Assembly (NCBI RefSeq): GCF_000482245.1
Contig: NZ_AWNH01000043.1
Coordinates: 115,768 to 179,767, forward strand
Origin: Leptolyngbya sp. Heron Island J
GTDB lineage: Bacteria > Cyanobacteriota > Cyanobacteriia > Phormidesmidales > Phormidesmidaceae
Length of the DNA: 64,000 bases
Direction of reading: 5' to 3'
The position numbers and the translations under genes were made by a program. The notes beneath the pieces were generated by a model. It was not told the origin of the DNA. It ran no database searches and worked only from the letters and a program-made list of their open reading frames with translations. Shown here one piece after another: positions 52,257-61,161 of the stretch; position 1 is the first letter of the stretch; the number at the start of each line of letters is the position of its first letter.

Positions 52257-53714
52257 TCAGAGCTGCTTCAATTGACTAAAGGCCTGGTGAATTTGCGATT
52301 CAGTCACTCTGCCAAATCCGAGAATTAAATGGTCTCTTTCCTGTTTACAATCAGATGGGTAATAATGATGGCCAGAAAAAACCTTTACACCCAGGGTGAG
52401 ACATTGTTGGACCACCTTTAGGGCAGATTGTTCCGGTGGTAATTTAATCCAAAACTGTAAGCCGCCAGTGGGTGATTGCCATTGCCAGTGAGGAAAATCT
52501 CGTTGTAAATATTGAGCAATTAGATCGCGCTTTTTACGATGATGGACGCGCATACGGCGCAAATGATGATCGACGGTGCCAGACTTAAGTAATTCGGCTA
52601 ACCAAAGCTGCAGGATCAGACTGGTTCCCCCATCCATTTGCCAACGTAAATCCATCAATTGCTGAATTATTTCCGGATGAGCAACGATGTACCCCACCCG
52701 TAAACCATTAAATAACGTTTTGGAGAATGTCCCTAAATAGATAACTCGCTCATTGTATTCAGCCGCTTTTAATGCCGGCAATGGGTGGCGGTTAAAATAA
52801 AATTCACTATCATAATCATCTTCAATAATTAATGCATCTTGTTGACTCGCAAGCTGCAACAGAAGTCCTCTGCGCTCAGGTGATAGTGTTACACCGGTGG
52901 GAAAATGATGTTCCGGCATCACGTAATGAAATCGGGCTGATTGGGCGGCCTCAGTGAGACAAATTCCGTCTGAGTCGACGGCACAAGGAATGCCTTGAAG
53001 CCCTTTTTTTATAAGATTTTGAGAAATTGGTAGATATCCTGGAACACCATAACTGAGGCTACCACCATGGGGGGCAAACAACTCAGCCAATAGACATGAA
53101 GATTGTAACGAACCATTGGTAATGAGTATCTGATCGGGAGAGGTCGTTATACCTCGGTTGGGTAAAACATGATGACAAATAGCATCTAGTAGTTCGGGAT
53201 GACCGTTATTTTTTTCGTACCCTTGTAAATGGGTGGATGCCGTTTGCATCACCACTTGAAATGCCTTTTGCATAGCTTTCAGGGGCAGTAGATTTGTTTG
53301 AGCCAGACTGGGTGTAAAGCAAATCAAGGGTTGTTGAGGGGAGATGCTCTTGTCATTCAGGGTGGGTTGCCGCTCACCCTCAGGAGCAACTGACTTAGGG
53401 GTTGCCCCCATGAGCCATTGAGGTAATCCAGTGGTTGTTATTTGTTCCAAGGGAACGGCATGCAGCGACTCGACATCAGCAACGCTGGTACCTTTACCCA
53501 CCTGGCCCTCACAATATCCCTGGGCGCATAGCTCTTCATAGGCTAGAACAACGGTACGTCGGGCAATACCGAGTTCTATGGCAAGTTGTCGACTGGGGGG
53601 CAATTGAAAGCCCCTGGGTAAATGCCCCGAAAGAATAGCCCCACGAATTTGCTCCATAATTTGCAGGTAATAGGGATGATGGGAGCGCTGTCGATCAAGC
53701 TGAAGGTGCAACAT
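52257..53714 (-). CDS. MocR/PdxR-type transcriptional regulator with aminotransferase domain
   Basis: A 485-residue regulator. The GntR winged helix (1-80) reads LPPSRQLAIELGIARRTVVL-AYEELCAQGYCEGQVGKGTSV; the rest is a fold-type-I aminotransferase domain: NGSLQSSCLLAELFAPHGG, LIIEDDYDSEFYF (Asp facing PLP N1) and YLGTFSKTLFNGLRVGYIV with the PLP Lys, plus a C-terminal Arg motif LILGFGRV. MocR proteins sense PLP or amino compounds and commonly control a divergent gene. Here the divergent gene is the M24 peptidase, with a shared 154-base region that holds a candidate operator. Confidence 0.9.
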   Translation of the reverse strand: MLHLQLDRQRSHHPYYLQIMEQIRGAILSGHLPRGFQLPPSRQLAIELGIARRTVVLAYEELCAQGYCEGQVGKGTSVADVESLHAVPLEQITTTGLPQWLMGATPKSVAPEGERQPTLNDKSISPQQPLICFTPSLAQTNLLPLKAMQKAFQVVMQTASTHLQGYEKNNGHPELLDAICHHVLPNRGITTSPDQILITNGSLQSSCLLAELFAPHGGSLSYGVPGYLPISQNLIKKGLQGIPCAVDSDGICLTEAAQSARFHYVMPEHHFPTGVTLSPERRGLLLQLASQQDALIIEDDYDSEFYFNRHPLPALKAAEYNERVIYLGTFSKTLFNGLRVGYIVAHPEIIQQLMDLRWQMDGGTSLILQLWLAELLKSGTVDHHLRRMRVHHRKKRDLIAQYLQRDFPHWQWQSPTGGLQFWIKLPPEQSALKVVQQCLTLGVKVFSGHHYYPSDCKQERDHLILGFGRVTESQIHQAFSQLKQL

Positions 53715-53739
53715 AATTGGTACACTATTTTTTCTTTGA

Positions 53740-53763
53740 ATTGGTCCATTACATTAGTCCAAT
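53740..53763. promoter_or_regulatory. Candidate MocR operator
   Basis: ATTGG, 14 bases (TCCATTACATTAGT), CCAAT form an inverted repeat, with an additional ATTGGTA-like half-site at 53716-53722. GntR-MocR proteins often bind ATTGGNCC-like repeats in the intergenic region beside their own gene. It lies 26-49 bases before the MocR start and about 105 bases before the M24 gene, fitting control of both. Confidence 0.4.
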
Positions 53764-53868
53764 CTTTTTATAGGATGTAATGTGTCATTCAGCAATCGTT
53801 TGTAAGCCCATAAGCTTGAGAGACTTAAGGGTTCATAAACTACGTTTCAAGATTAGGACTGTCATTTT

Positions 53869-54537
53869 ATGCACACCTTAGAACAACAGGTACTTGAAAG
53901 AACCCACGCTAATTTTTCTGAGGATCTATTCTTTGCAAGTCGTGACCGTTCGTTTGAGGCAGTCAGACGGATTTCTCAGCAAATTCAGGTTGGTATGCTA
54001 GAAGAAGAAGCCAATGCCATCGCGATCGCAACCCTGCAGGATATGGGCGCTCGCCAAAACTGGCATCAGCCCTATGTGCGCTTTGGCCCCAACACAATCA
54101 AAACAATTGGGGCAGCTTCAGCATCTGGCATTCGCCTGGGAGAAGATGATATCTACTTCATTGATGTGGGTCCAGTTTGGGGAAACTATGAAGGGGCTGC
54201 AGGAGATACCTTTGTCACAGGGGAGAATCTGATACTACGGCGCTGTGCTGACGATGTAAAACACATCTTTCAAACAGTATCAGACAAGTGGAAAATAGAT
54301 GCCCTGGGGGGTAATAGCCTCTATAAATTTGCACAAGACACGGCCCGTCAGATGGGTTGGGTGTTGAATATGGATTTAAGTGGTCATCGCCTAGGTGACT
54401 TTCCCCATGATGTTTACTATAAAGGTGGTCTTGCAGATATCTCCTTTTGTCCGTCATCTAAGTTGTGGGTACTAGAGATTCAAATTCGTCACCCCCACAG
54501 GGCATTTGGTGCATTTTATGAAGATCTTCTCATTTGA
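53869..54537 (+). CDS. M24-family metallopeptidase-like protein
   Basis: A 222-residue pita-bread-fold protein related to Xaa-Pro aminopeptidase and creatinase, without the N-terminal creatinase domain. Metal ligands can be placed: Asp in YFIDVGPVWGNYEGAAGDTF (two Asp), His in LSGHRLGDFPHDVYYKGG, Glu in LEIQIRHPHRAFGAFYED. The ligand set appears complete, though the spacing in the last pair is unusual. Some family members cleave proline peptides, others bind metals or act on amidino compounds. It is divergent from a MocR regulator and followed by a MOSC gene 44 bases on, so the pair is likely MocR-controlled. Confidence 0.82.
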   Translation: MHTLEQQVLERTHANFSEDLFFASRDRSFEAVRRISQQIQVGMLEEEANAIAIATLQDMGARQNWHQPYVRFGPNTIKTIGAASASGIRLGEDDIYFIDVGPVWGNYEGAAGDTFVTGENLILRRCADDVKHIFQTVSDKWKIDALGGNSLYKFAQDTARQMGWVLNMDLSGHRLGDFPHDVYYKGGLADISFCPSSKLWVLEIQIRHPHRAFGAFYEDLLI

Positions 54538-54581
54538 CACCATTAGTGCCGTCGTCAAATAATCTATTTACCGAAAGACCT

Positions 54582-55301
54582 ATGAGCTTAGTAGAGACGC
54601 CTTACCTGACGTCAATACAGGTAGGTTTGGTTAAAAATTTAGGGGTTAAAAATGCACCTGACCCCATGGATCGGCCCTGGTCAACTGGCTTCTTTAAAGA
54701 ACCGGTTGATACATCCATTTGGTTAGGTAAAACCAATTTAGAGGGAGACAGACAGGCTGACTTACGTCACCATGGTGGCCCTGAAAAGGCAGTTTTGGCC
54801 TATGCAGCTGAGCATTATCCTGATTGGCGACAACAGTTGATGAATCCAGCATTGCCCTATGGGGCATTCGGAGAGAATTTTACAGTGATTGGCCAAACAG
54901 AATCATCGGTGTGTATTGGTGATACCTATGGGGTAGGAGACGCTATTGTGCAGGTCTCTCAACCGCGTCAACCCTGTTGGAAACTGTCACGGCGATGGCA
55001 CATTAAAGATCTTGCCCTGCAGGTACAACGCACAGGTAAAACGGGCTGGTATTTTCGAGTCTTACAAGAGGGGTATGTGACTCCTAATCAGCCGCTTATC
55101 TTAATCAATCGTCCCTATCCTCAATGGACCGTGATGCGGGCTAATGAAACGATGCATCACCGTACTACTAGTCGTGACTTGATGGCTGAACTGGCTGAAC
55201 TGCCACTGCTGGCTCCAAACTGGCAGCGGACTCTGGCCAATCGTGTTAGCCAAGGCGTTAGGCTGGATGCAACACCTCGGTTAATCGGTGAAAATGAGTA
55301 G
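54582..55301 (+). CDS. MOSC-domain protein (YiiM-like)
   Basis: A 239-residue protein with a MOSC domain (about 20-180), the Mo-cofactor sulfurase C-terminal fold. DRQADLRHHGGPEKAVLAYA is the YiiM signature and QVSQPRQPCWKLSRRW contains the conserved Cys that binds sulfur or Mo cofactor; the C-terminal helical part is the 3-alpha domain (QRTLANRVSQGVRLD). YiiM reduces N-hydroxylated compounds in Escherichia coli. A TTG at 54534 overlapping the M24 stop is an alternative start; 54582 (MSLVETPYL) has a GAAAGA upstream and better homology. It is co-directional with the M24 gene. Confidence 0.85.
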   Translation: MSLVETPYLTSIQVGLVKNLGVKNAPDPMDRPWSTGFFKEPVDTSIWLGKTNLEGDRQADLRHHGGPEKAVLAYAAEHYPDWRQQLMNPALPYGAFGENFTVIGQTESSVCIGDTYGVGDAIVQVSQPRQPCWKLSRRWHIKDLALQVQRTGKTGWYFRVLQEGYVTPNQPLILINRPYPQWTVMRANETMHHRTTSRDLMAELAELPLLAPNWQRTLANRVSQGVRLDATPRLIGENE

Positions 55302-55710
55302 TAGGCGGTGGGATGCGATCGCATGGTTGATAATGGCTACTTGATCGTTTAAGACAACGTGAGTGCGGCGTTAAAGGATAGCCAATATCGAGCGGTCACG
55401 GGTTCAAATCCTGTTATTGGCTTTTAAGCACCGTTGTCGAATAACCCTTTATTTGTCATTGTTTTATCTCTATGAGAACCATGGCTGCTGTGCATTGCTA
55501 GCTGCCATTGCACCCCTCACCTGTATAGGGCATCCGTAAATATTGAGAGAGTTTTGCCATGCCACGTGATTTTAGACAGCGTAAACGCCTAGTTGGTCAG
55601 CCAGGGCGATGACAACTGGATGAAATCGCGCTAAGAGGGAATCAAGTATGATGACAAGCTCTCTTCGAGACTGTATGTCATGAAAGCTGGCCAGCAGCAA
55701 TGAAGTCTTG
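55302..55710. other. Intergenic region holding a tRNA-like hairpin
   Basis: Between the MOSC gene and a convergent small secreted-protein gene I see no further reading frame. It holds the mini tRNA-like sequence at 55381-55422 and a HIP1 octamer near 55315. Confidence 0.5.
55381..55422 (+). other. Mini tRNA-like element (acceptor stem + T arm only)
   Basis: GCCAATA (55381-55387) pairs perfectly with TATTGGC (55415-55421). Between them lie TCGAGCGGTC, which resembles a Ser/Leu-type D-loop piece, and a full T arm ACGGG-TTCAAAT-CCTGT (55398-55414). D arm and anticodon arm are missing. It is probably the scar of a tRNA with an internal deletion, or an attachment-site fragment. It is not a functional tRNA. 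Confidence 0.45.
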
Positions 55711-56022
55711 TTATTCGTCTTCAAATTGTTCTAGGACTTCTGGTTTGATCGTGAGCTGTGGTTCAGTCTCAGCATCTTCTGCTGTCAGGCGTCGAATTTC
55801 TTCTTCAAACTGGGCATTGCCTGCTTCAAAGAAACGTTGAGCGCTATTAGGATAGGCCAAATCGGCGGCAAGCCTAGTTAGGCTGACTTGATCAAGTGTT
55901 GACACATGGGGAGCAGGCACCGTTTGGGCCAAGGCAGGCGTAGCGCAGGCTAAAAAAGTGACCGTACTGGCAACTGCTAATTTGTTTAAATCTGGGATAG
56001 GTACAGAAAATTGTTGCATCAA
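55711..56022 (-). CDS. Small secreted hypothetical protein
   Basis: A 103-residue protein with a signal peptide (residues 1-33; KLAVASTVTFLACATPALAQ, cleavage after ALA). The mature part is acidic and helical (LAADLAYPNSAQRFFEAGNA-QFEEEIRRLTAEDAE), without Cys or known domain. Similar short periplasmic proteins occur in cyanobacteria without assigned function. The upstream side (230 bases) is shared with the divergent response regulator gene. Confidence 0.7.
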   Translation of the reverse strand: MMQQFSVPIPDLNKLAVASTVTFLACATPALAQTVPAPHVSTLDQVSLTRLAADLAYPNSAQRFFEAGNAQFEEEIRRLTAEDAETEPQLTIKPEVLEQFEDE

Positions 56023-56251
56023 TCCCTCCTGCTAACGGTAAATAGGGGAATATTTTAAGCACCGTCATCTCTATTCTAGAAAATTCCAGATAGTATGTGG
56101 GTAAATAGGGTTTAGTAAAACTAATAGAGTCATTTACTCTCCTTAAGGTAAATAATTTTTATAAAATGTTGTTAAAGTACAAGGGTTTCCGACTTACATA
56201 GATAAGTAGGGCTTCTGAAGCAAAGAAAAGAAAGTACTCTATCTCGGTGCG

Positions 56252-58054
56252 ATGCGCATATTGTTGGTAGACGATGATGAAGTGTTGATGGACACGCTGG
56301 CCAATCACTTGATTCATCAGCGCTATGCGGTAGATATTGCCACGGGTGGTGAAAGTGCCCAGGGATACCTGGATATGTTTAGCTATGACCTGGTGGTGCT
56401 CGATCTTAACCTGCCTGATGGTAGTGGGATTGAATTTTGTAAGGCCTTTCGTGGCAACGGTTACGAGCAACCGATTCTGATGTTATCGGCGACTAACACG
56501 CCTGCCCATAAGGTGAAGGCGTTGGATGCAGGGGCTGATGACTATGTGGTTAAACCCTTTGATTTAGATGAGTTGGGCGCTCGGATTCGAGCGCTGCTGC
56601 GACGGGAGCAGGTGGGGCTGCCTACAGTGCTGCAGCTGGGGGGGATTAACCTGGACCCAAGTACCTGTGAAACCAACTACAACGGTGAACCAGTCCATCT
56701 GACGCCTAAGGAATTTGCGCTGCTGGAGTTGTTTTTACGCCGACCCAATCGGGTTTATAGCCTGGATGCCATCATTGATGATTTGTGGGCCTTTGAAAAT
56801 CCACCGAGTGAAGATGCGGTACGGACTCATATTAAGGGGCTCCGACAAAAGTTGAGTATGGTGGGGGCTCCTAAGAATTTAATTAAAACAGTCTATGGGT
56901 TGGGGTATCGGCTAAATGTTAGTGAGGTGCCAGAGCCAGTAACCCCTCGGTCAACGACAACCGTGGCGGTAGAGCAAGCCTGGAAGAAATATCAGGGGGT
57001 AATGCAGGAACGGGTGGAGGTATTGGAACGAGCTGCGATCGCAATCGAACAAGGTACCCTGGGACGCGAACTGTATCAAACCAGCCAAATGACAGCCCAC
57101 AAGCTAGTGGGTGCTCTAGGGAGTTTTGGTTTTCCCATGGGTTCCACCCTGGCCCAGCGACTAGAAAAGTTATTACAAATCACACCATCCACCGATATTC
57201 CAGCCGCCCAGTTTCATCAATTGGTCCAACAGCTACGCCATGAGATCAATGAAACGTCAGTGGAAGACGCGACTGAAACCGTAACAGCCGGGGCTCCTTT
57301 GCTATTGGTGATTAGCCCCGATGGCAAGCTAGTAGAACAACTTAGCCTGGCGGCCACGCAACAATCCCTACAGGTGCGTCAGGCCAATACCCTGATCCAC
57401 GCCCAGCGGTTATTGCAACAGATTAAACCCCAAATCGTTATTTGTGATCTGCTCGCCTCAACCCAAACTAATGAATCATCGGACCAGCTGCCGGACCAGC
57501 TCCTGAAGGATATTTCCAGTTTTACTAAACAATTTCGCGGGCCGTTTCTACTGCTGTTGCCCACGCTACCTACCGCCGTCCGGTTGCAGTTAGTGCAAAA
57601 AGGTGCAAGTCAGCTATTAGACCGCACCAGTCCGCCTCATCAGCTGATTACAGAGGCCTTAGAGGTGATGCGGTCCACCACCACCGCCGCCAAAATTGTC
57701 ATTGTGGATGACGATCCGCAGATTCTAAAACTATTACAGGTAAGTCTGACCCCTTGGAATTTTGACGTGACTCCCCTGACCAACGGCAAACAGCTTTGGG
57801 ACACCCTGGCAACGGTTAACCCCGATGCCCTGGTGCTGGATGTAACGATGCCAGAGATGAGCGGGTTTGAAATTTGTCAGCTACTGCGGGCCGATCCACG
57901 CTGGCGGAATTTGCCAATTGTATTTCTTACCGTACATGAAGCCGAAACTACCCGAGGTCGAGCCTTTCGCTTTGGGGCCGATGACTTTATTAATAAGTCC
58001 GTCGCCACCTCTGAGCTGGCTGTGCGCATTCTGAATCAAATCAACCGCCCATAG
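56252..58054 (+). CDS. OmpR-type response regulator with Hpt and two further receiver domains
   Basis: A 600-residue regulator. Order: receiver 1 (1-115; VVLDLNLPDGSGIEF has the phospho-Asp, VVKPFDLDEL the Lys); OmpR winged helix (125-225; LTPKEFALLELFLRRPNRVY, IKTVYGLGYRLNV); an Hpt-like four-helix part (245-335; QMTAHKLVGALGSFGFPMGS has HKLxG, phospho-His plausible); receiver 2 (345-470), degenerate, with ICDLLASTQ replacing the usual D-loop; and receiver 3 (475-597; LVLDVTMPEMSGFEI). It can bind DNA and also relay phosphate internally. It precedes a PAS kinase and receiver pair at 58.8 kb, which may be its partners. Confidence 0.9.
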   Translation: MRILLVDDDEVLMDTLANHLIHQRYAVDIATGGESAQGYLDMFSYDLVVLDLNLPDGSGIEFCKAFRGNGYEQPILMLSATNTPAHKVKALDAGADDYVVKPFDLDELGARIRALLRREQVGLPTVLQLGGINLDPSTCETNYNGEPVHLTPKEFALLELFLRRPNRVYSLDAIIDDLWAFENPPSEDAVRTHIKGLRQKLSMVGAPKNLIKTVYGLGYRLNVSEVPEPVTPRSTTTVAVEQAWKKYQGVMQERVEVLERAAIAIEQGTLGRELYQTSQMTAHKLVGALGSFGFPMGSTLAQRLEKLLQITPSTDIPAAQFHQLVQQLRHEINETSVEDATETVTAGAPLLLVISPDGKLVEQLSLAATQQSLQVRQANTLIHAQRLLQQIKPQIVICDLLASTQTNESSDQLPDQLLKDISSFTKQFRGPFLLLLPTLPTAVRLQLVQKGASQLLDRTSPPHQLITEALEVMRSTTTAAKIVIVDDDPQILKLLQVSLTPWNFDVTPLTNGKQLWDTLATVNPDALVLDVTMPEMSGFEICQLLRADPRWRNLPIVFLTVHEAETTRGRAFRFGADDFINKSVATSELAVRILNQINRP

Positions 58055-58097
58055 ATAGACCATAGAAGTCCATAAGACAGTATGCTGACGACCTGTC

Positions 58098-58487
58098 TTA
58101 TACCAGACTGGGCGGATAGTAGCCTAACCCTTCGACAAAGCGAGTGCAAAACTCATGGAGCTCATTGGGATCGGGGGCTCCGTGGGACACGACTACCACT
58201 TGATATTCGTTCATTACCTGGGTGGGTGTCTGTCCCTGGTCCAGGGCTCTGAGCGTATGCCGTAACTGCATTGATGGCTCATGGGGCATGCCATTTTCCT
58301 TCAGAAAAGCGATTAAATCTTCCTCTGCATCTATGTCCAGGGGATTGCTCAGCTTTAAACGCATCACCCAGCGATCCACTAAATAGATCACCGTCAGGGA
58401 TTCTAACGATAGATGAACCATCTGAGATACGCGGTCCATCACCCTGAGGATCAGACTCACATTTGCAAAGCTGTAGAGATATTGCAT
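58098..58487 (-). CDS. Hypothetical protein
   Basis: A 129-residue protein I do not recognise, or 113 residues if it starts at the Met at 58439 (MDRVSQMVHLSLESLTVIYL). The N-terminal part is beta-rich, the middle acidic and helical (DIDAEEDLIAFLKENGMP), and the C-terminus has an aromatic FCTRFVEGLGYYPP. No signal peptide or membrane helix. It is convergent with the multi-receiver gene (44 bases between stops). About 320 bases of featureless DNA follow before the PAS kinase gene. Confidence 0.55.
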   Translation of the reverse strand: MQYLYSFANVSLILRVMDRVSQMVHLSLESLTVIYLVDRWVMRLKLSNPLDIDAEEDLIAFLKENGMPHEPSMQLRHTLRALDQGQTPTQVMNEYQVVVVSHGAPDPNELHEFCTRFVEGLGYYPPSLV

Positions 58488-58806
58488 TTACCTTGCCTCC
58501 TAACATTTCTAACCTACGGGAAGAATCTGAAGAAAATGTGAGGATTGAGGCTGTCAATAGGCTTTTCTCAAAGAAATAAATCGTGTCCGTGGGCTATAAC
58601 TGCTAGCTTTTCTCATGGTCTGTAAAACCCTGTCAAGCTCTGAGCTAGGGTACAAATACTGACCCTAGGACCACTCGGATAAAACAGCCCAGGGTGGCTG
58701 CTGCTACCTTGCTGCTCTGTGGGTTTCTAAAAGATGAGGATCTGTTACCGTTATCCATAGATTTGACGAACGGCTGTATTGGATTTTCAATTTAGGGTAG
58801 TGAGCT
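58488..58806. other. Intergenic region, nothing evident
   Basis: I see no gene, repeat or strong hairpin here. It should hold the divergent promoters of the hypothetical gene and the PAS kinase, but no site could be picked with confidence. Confidence 0.4.
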
Positions 58807-58812
58807 TTGCCT

Positions 58813-60738
58813 ATGGTTGGCTCTGAGCAGGAGCAAGTTAATCCATCATTGATTGAGCAAGACTTAGAGCTATTTTTGGCGATCACTCCAGGCTTGCTCT
58901 GCATCCTTGATTTTGATGGCTGCTTTAAGCGGATTATGCCTCAGGCTGCTAAGCTGCTTGGCTATGATGTGGCGACGTTAATCGCGCAGCCATTTGTTGA
59001 CTTGGTGCATCCAGACGATCGGCAAGAGAGTCAGGATGCGATCGCACAGCTCACGCAGCAAACCAGCCCGGTTAGCTTTGAAAATCGCTATCGCTGTGCC
59101 AACGGCGGCTATCGTCATTTAGTCTGGAATGCCCGTACCCATGACAATGTAATCTATGCAGCGGCGACCGATATCACCGAACAACGGCAGGCCGAACAAT
59201 CATTACGCCAGGAACGGGAATTTTCAAAATCACTGCTGAATACGGTCAATGTCCTCAACGAACGCATTCAAACCGAATTTGCCCTGCTGACCAACCAGCA
59301 GACCCTGGCCAATATTTTTGACCTGGCTGGGGAAGCAATTATCTGCATTGATCAGCAACAACAGATTCGGCTCTATAACCAGGCGGCTGAAAATATATTT
59401 GGTTACACCGCCGCCGAAGCCGTTGGTCAACCCTTGGATTTGCTATTGCCAGAAACGGCGCGGATGGTTCACCATCAGCATGTTAACAAATTTAGCAAAT
59501 CGTCTGTCCCCGCCCGCCGCATGGGAGAACACCGAGGTCAGGTACACGGTCGGCGTAAAAATGGCGAGATTTTTCCGGCCGAGGCATCCATTTCTAAAAG
59601 TAAAACCAGAGAAGGTCTGTGGTTTACGGTCATGCTCCAGGATGTGACCGAACGGCTACAGGCAGAAGCTGCGATTCGGCGCAGTGAAGAACAGCTGCGG
59701 ACCACCACCAATGCACTGCCGGTGCTGATTGCCTATATCGATGCCAATGAACACTATCGGTTTAATAATTATGCCTATGAAGCCTGGTTAGGGGTGCCCT
59801 ACAAATCCCTGGAAGGACAGTCGTTGGAAAAGGCCCTGGGGCCAGACATTTACAATACTATTCAGCCCTATTTACAACAGGCCCTGGCCGGTCAGAGCGT
59901 TGCTTTTGAAGCGGAATTCCCCGATATGGATCGTCCGTATCACTGGGTTAGCGTTAGCTATCAGCCCGATATTCAAAATGGTAAAGTCTGTGGTTGCTTT
60001 GCCCTGACCCAGGATATTAGCGCCCACAAGGCGACCGACCAACTAAAAAATGAATTTGTTTCGGTGGTTAGCCACGAGTTGCGGACGCCGCTCACATCAA
60101 TCCATGGGGCACTCAAGCTATTGACTACCGGACAGCTGGGGCAGCTGGTTCCCCAGGGGCAGGAGCTATTAGAAATTGCCCTAAAAAATACGGAGCGGCT
60201 AACTCGGTTGATCAATGATGTACTCGATTTAGAGCGGATCGAGTCCGGTCGGATCAAAATGATCAAGGTGCGCTGTCAGGTGGCTGATTTACTAGAGCAG
60301 GCGGCTCAGGCGATGATGCCCATGGCCCAGACCCATGGGGTCAAGGTCGAGATCGCGCCGACTGATGCTTATATTTATGCGGACCCAGATCATATTGAAC
60401 AGACGCTGACCAATCTGTTGAGCAATGCGATTAAATTTTCTCCCGGTGGGGAAACGGTATTGCTCAGGGCCGTAGAACAGCCTCACCAGGTATTGTTTAA
60501 GGTAATTGACCATGGTCGGGGGATTCCTGAAGATAAGCTGGAGACTATTTTTGAGCGGTTTCAGCAGGTGGATGCGTCGGATACTCGCAAACATGGTGGC
60601 ACTGGCCTAGGTCTGGCGATCTGTCGTGAAATTGTGCAACACCATGAGGGTCGAATCTGGGTGACTAGTATTCATGGTCAGGGCAGTACATTTTGTTTTA
60701 CGTTACCTAAGACGCCGATTCAAGATGTGCCATCATGA
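58813..60738 (+). CDS. PAS-domain sensor histidine kinase
   Basis: A 641-residue cytoplasmic kinase; no membrane helix is seen. Three PAS domains: about 20-125 (GLLCILDFDGCFKRIMPQAA), 165-285 (NIFDLAGEAIICIDQQQQIR, QPLDLLLPETARMVHHQH) and 290-405 (NALPVLIAYIDANEHYRFNN). HisKA has phospho-His in FVSVVSHELRTPLTSIHGAL; HATPase has NLLSNAIKFSPGG (N box), DHGRGIPEDKLE (G1) and GGTGLGLAICREIV (G2). The second PAS, with ARRMGEHR and KNGEIFPAEASI, is FixL-like in sequence, but haem binding is not shown. Its stop overlaps the receiver gene start (ATGA), so the two are co-translated. An upstream TTG at 58807 is less likely as start. Confidence 0.92.
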   Translation: MVGSEQEQVNPSLIEQDLELFLAITPGLLCILDFDGCFKRIMPQAAKLLGYDVATLIAQPFVDLVHPDDRQESQDAIAQLTQQTSPVSFENRYRCANGGYRHLVWNARTHDNVIYAAATDITEQRQAEQSLRQEREFSKSLLNTVNVLNERIQTEFALLTNQQTLANIFDLAGEAIICIDQQQQIRLYNQAAENIFGYTAAEAVGQPLDLLLPETARMVHHQHVNKFSKSSVPARRMGEHRGQVHGRRKNGEIFPAEASISKSKTREGLWFTVMLQDVTERLQAEAAIRRSEEQLRTTTNALPVLIAYIDANEHYRFNNYAYEAWLGVPYKSLEGQSLEKALGPDIYNTIQPYLQQALAGQSVAFEAEFPDMDRPYHWVSVSYQPDIQNGKVCGCFALTQDISAHKATDQLKNEFVSVVSHELRTPLTSIHGALKLLTTGQLGQLVPQGQELLEIALKNTERLTRLINDVLDLERIESGRIKMIKVRCQVADLLEQAAQAMMPMAQTHGVKVEIAPTDAYIYADPDHIEQTLTNLLSNAIKFSPGGETVLLRAVEQPHQVLFKVIDHGRGIPEDKLETIFERFQQVDASDTRKHGGTGLGLAICREIVQHHEGRIWVTSIHGQGSTFCFTLPKTPIQDVPS

Positions 60739-61115
60739 CTTGCCGACAGATTTTATTGATCGATGATGAGACGGATATTCAAACTGTTGCCAAAATTGGC
60801 CTGACTCTAAATACTGACTGGCAAATTATGACGGCGAATTCGGGTGAGGCAGGGTTGGAAGCTGCGATCGCAAACCCACCGGATGCGATTTTGTTAGATG
60901 TAGCGATGCCAGGAATGGATGGGTTAGCCACCATTGCTGCTTTAAAGCAAAATCCGGTCACCGCCAGAGTACCGATTATTTTCCTTACCGCCAAAGCTCA
61001 GGCCTCCGACCGTCGACGATTATATGAAGCGGGAGCATCGGGGGTGATTACAAAACCCTTTGACCCGACGACGTTGGCGAGTCAGGTGGCTGGATTCTTA
61101 GCCTGGCAGTTATAA
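60735..61115 (+). CDS. Single-domain response regulator
   Basis: A 126-residue receiver: ILLIDDETDIQTVAKIGLTL, phospho-Asp in DAILLDVAMPGMDGLAT, Thr in IIFLTAKAQ, Lys in VITKPFDPTTL. It overlaps the PAS kinase stop by 4 bases, so it is that kinase's cognate receiver. No output domain is present. Confidence 0.93.
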   Translation: MTCRQILLIDDETDIQTVAKIGLTLNTDWQIMTANSGEAGLEAAIANPPDAILLDVAMPGMDGLATIAALKQNPVTARVPIIFLTAKAQASDRRRLYEAGASGVITKPFDPTTLASQVAGFLAWQL

Positions 61116-61161
61116 AAGCGACTAGCGTAAAATTAATGCAGCCGCCAGGAGATCCGTTGCG

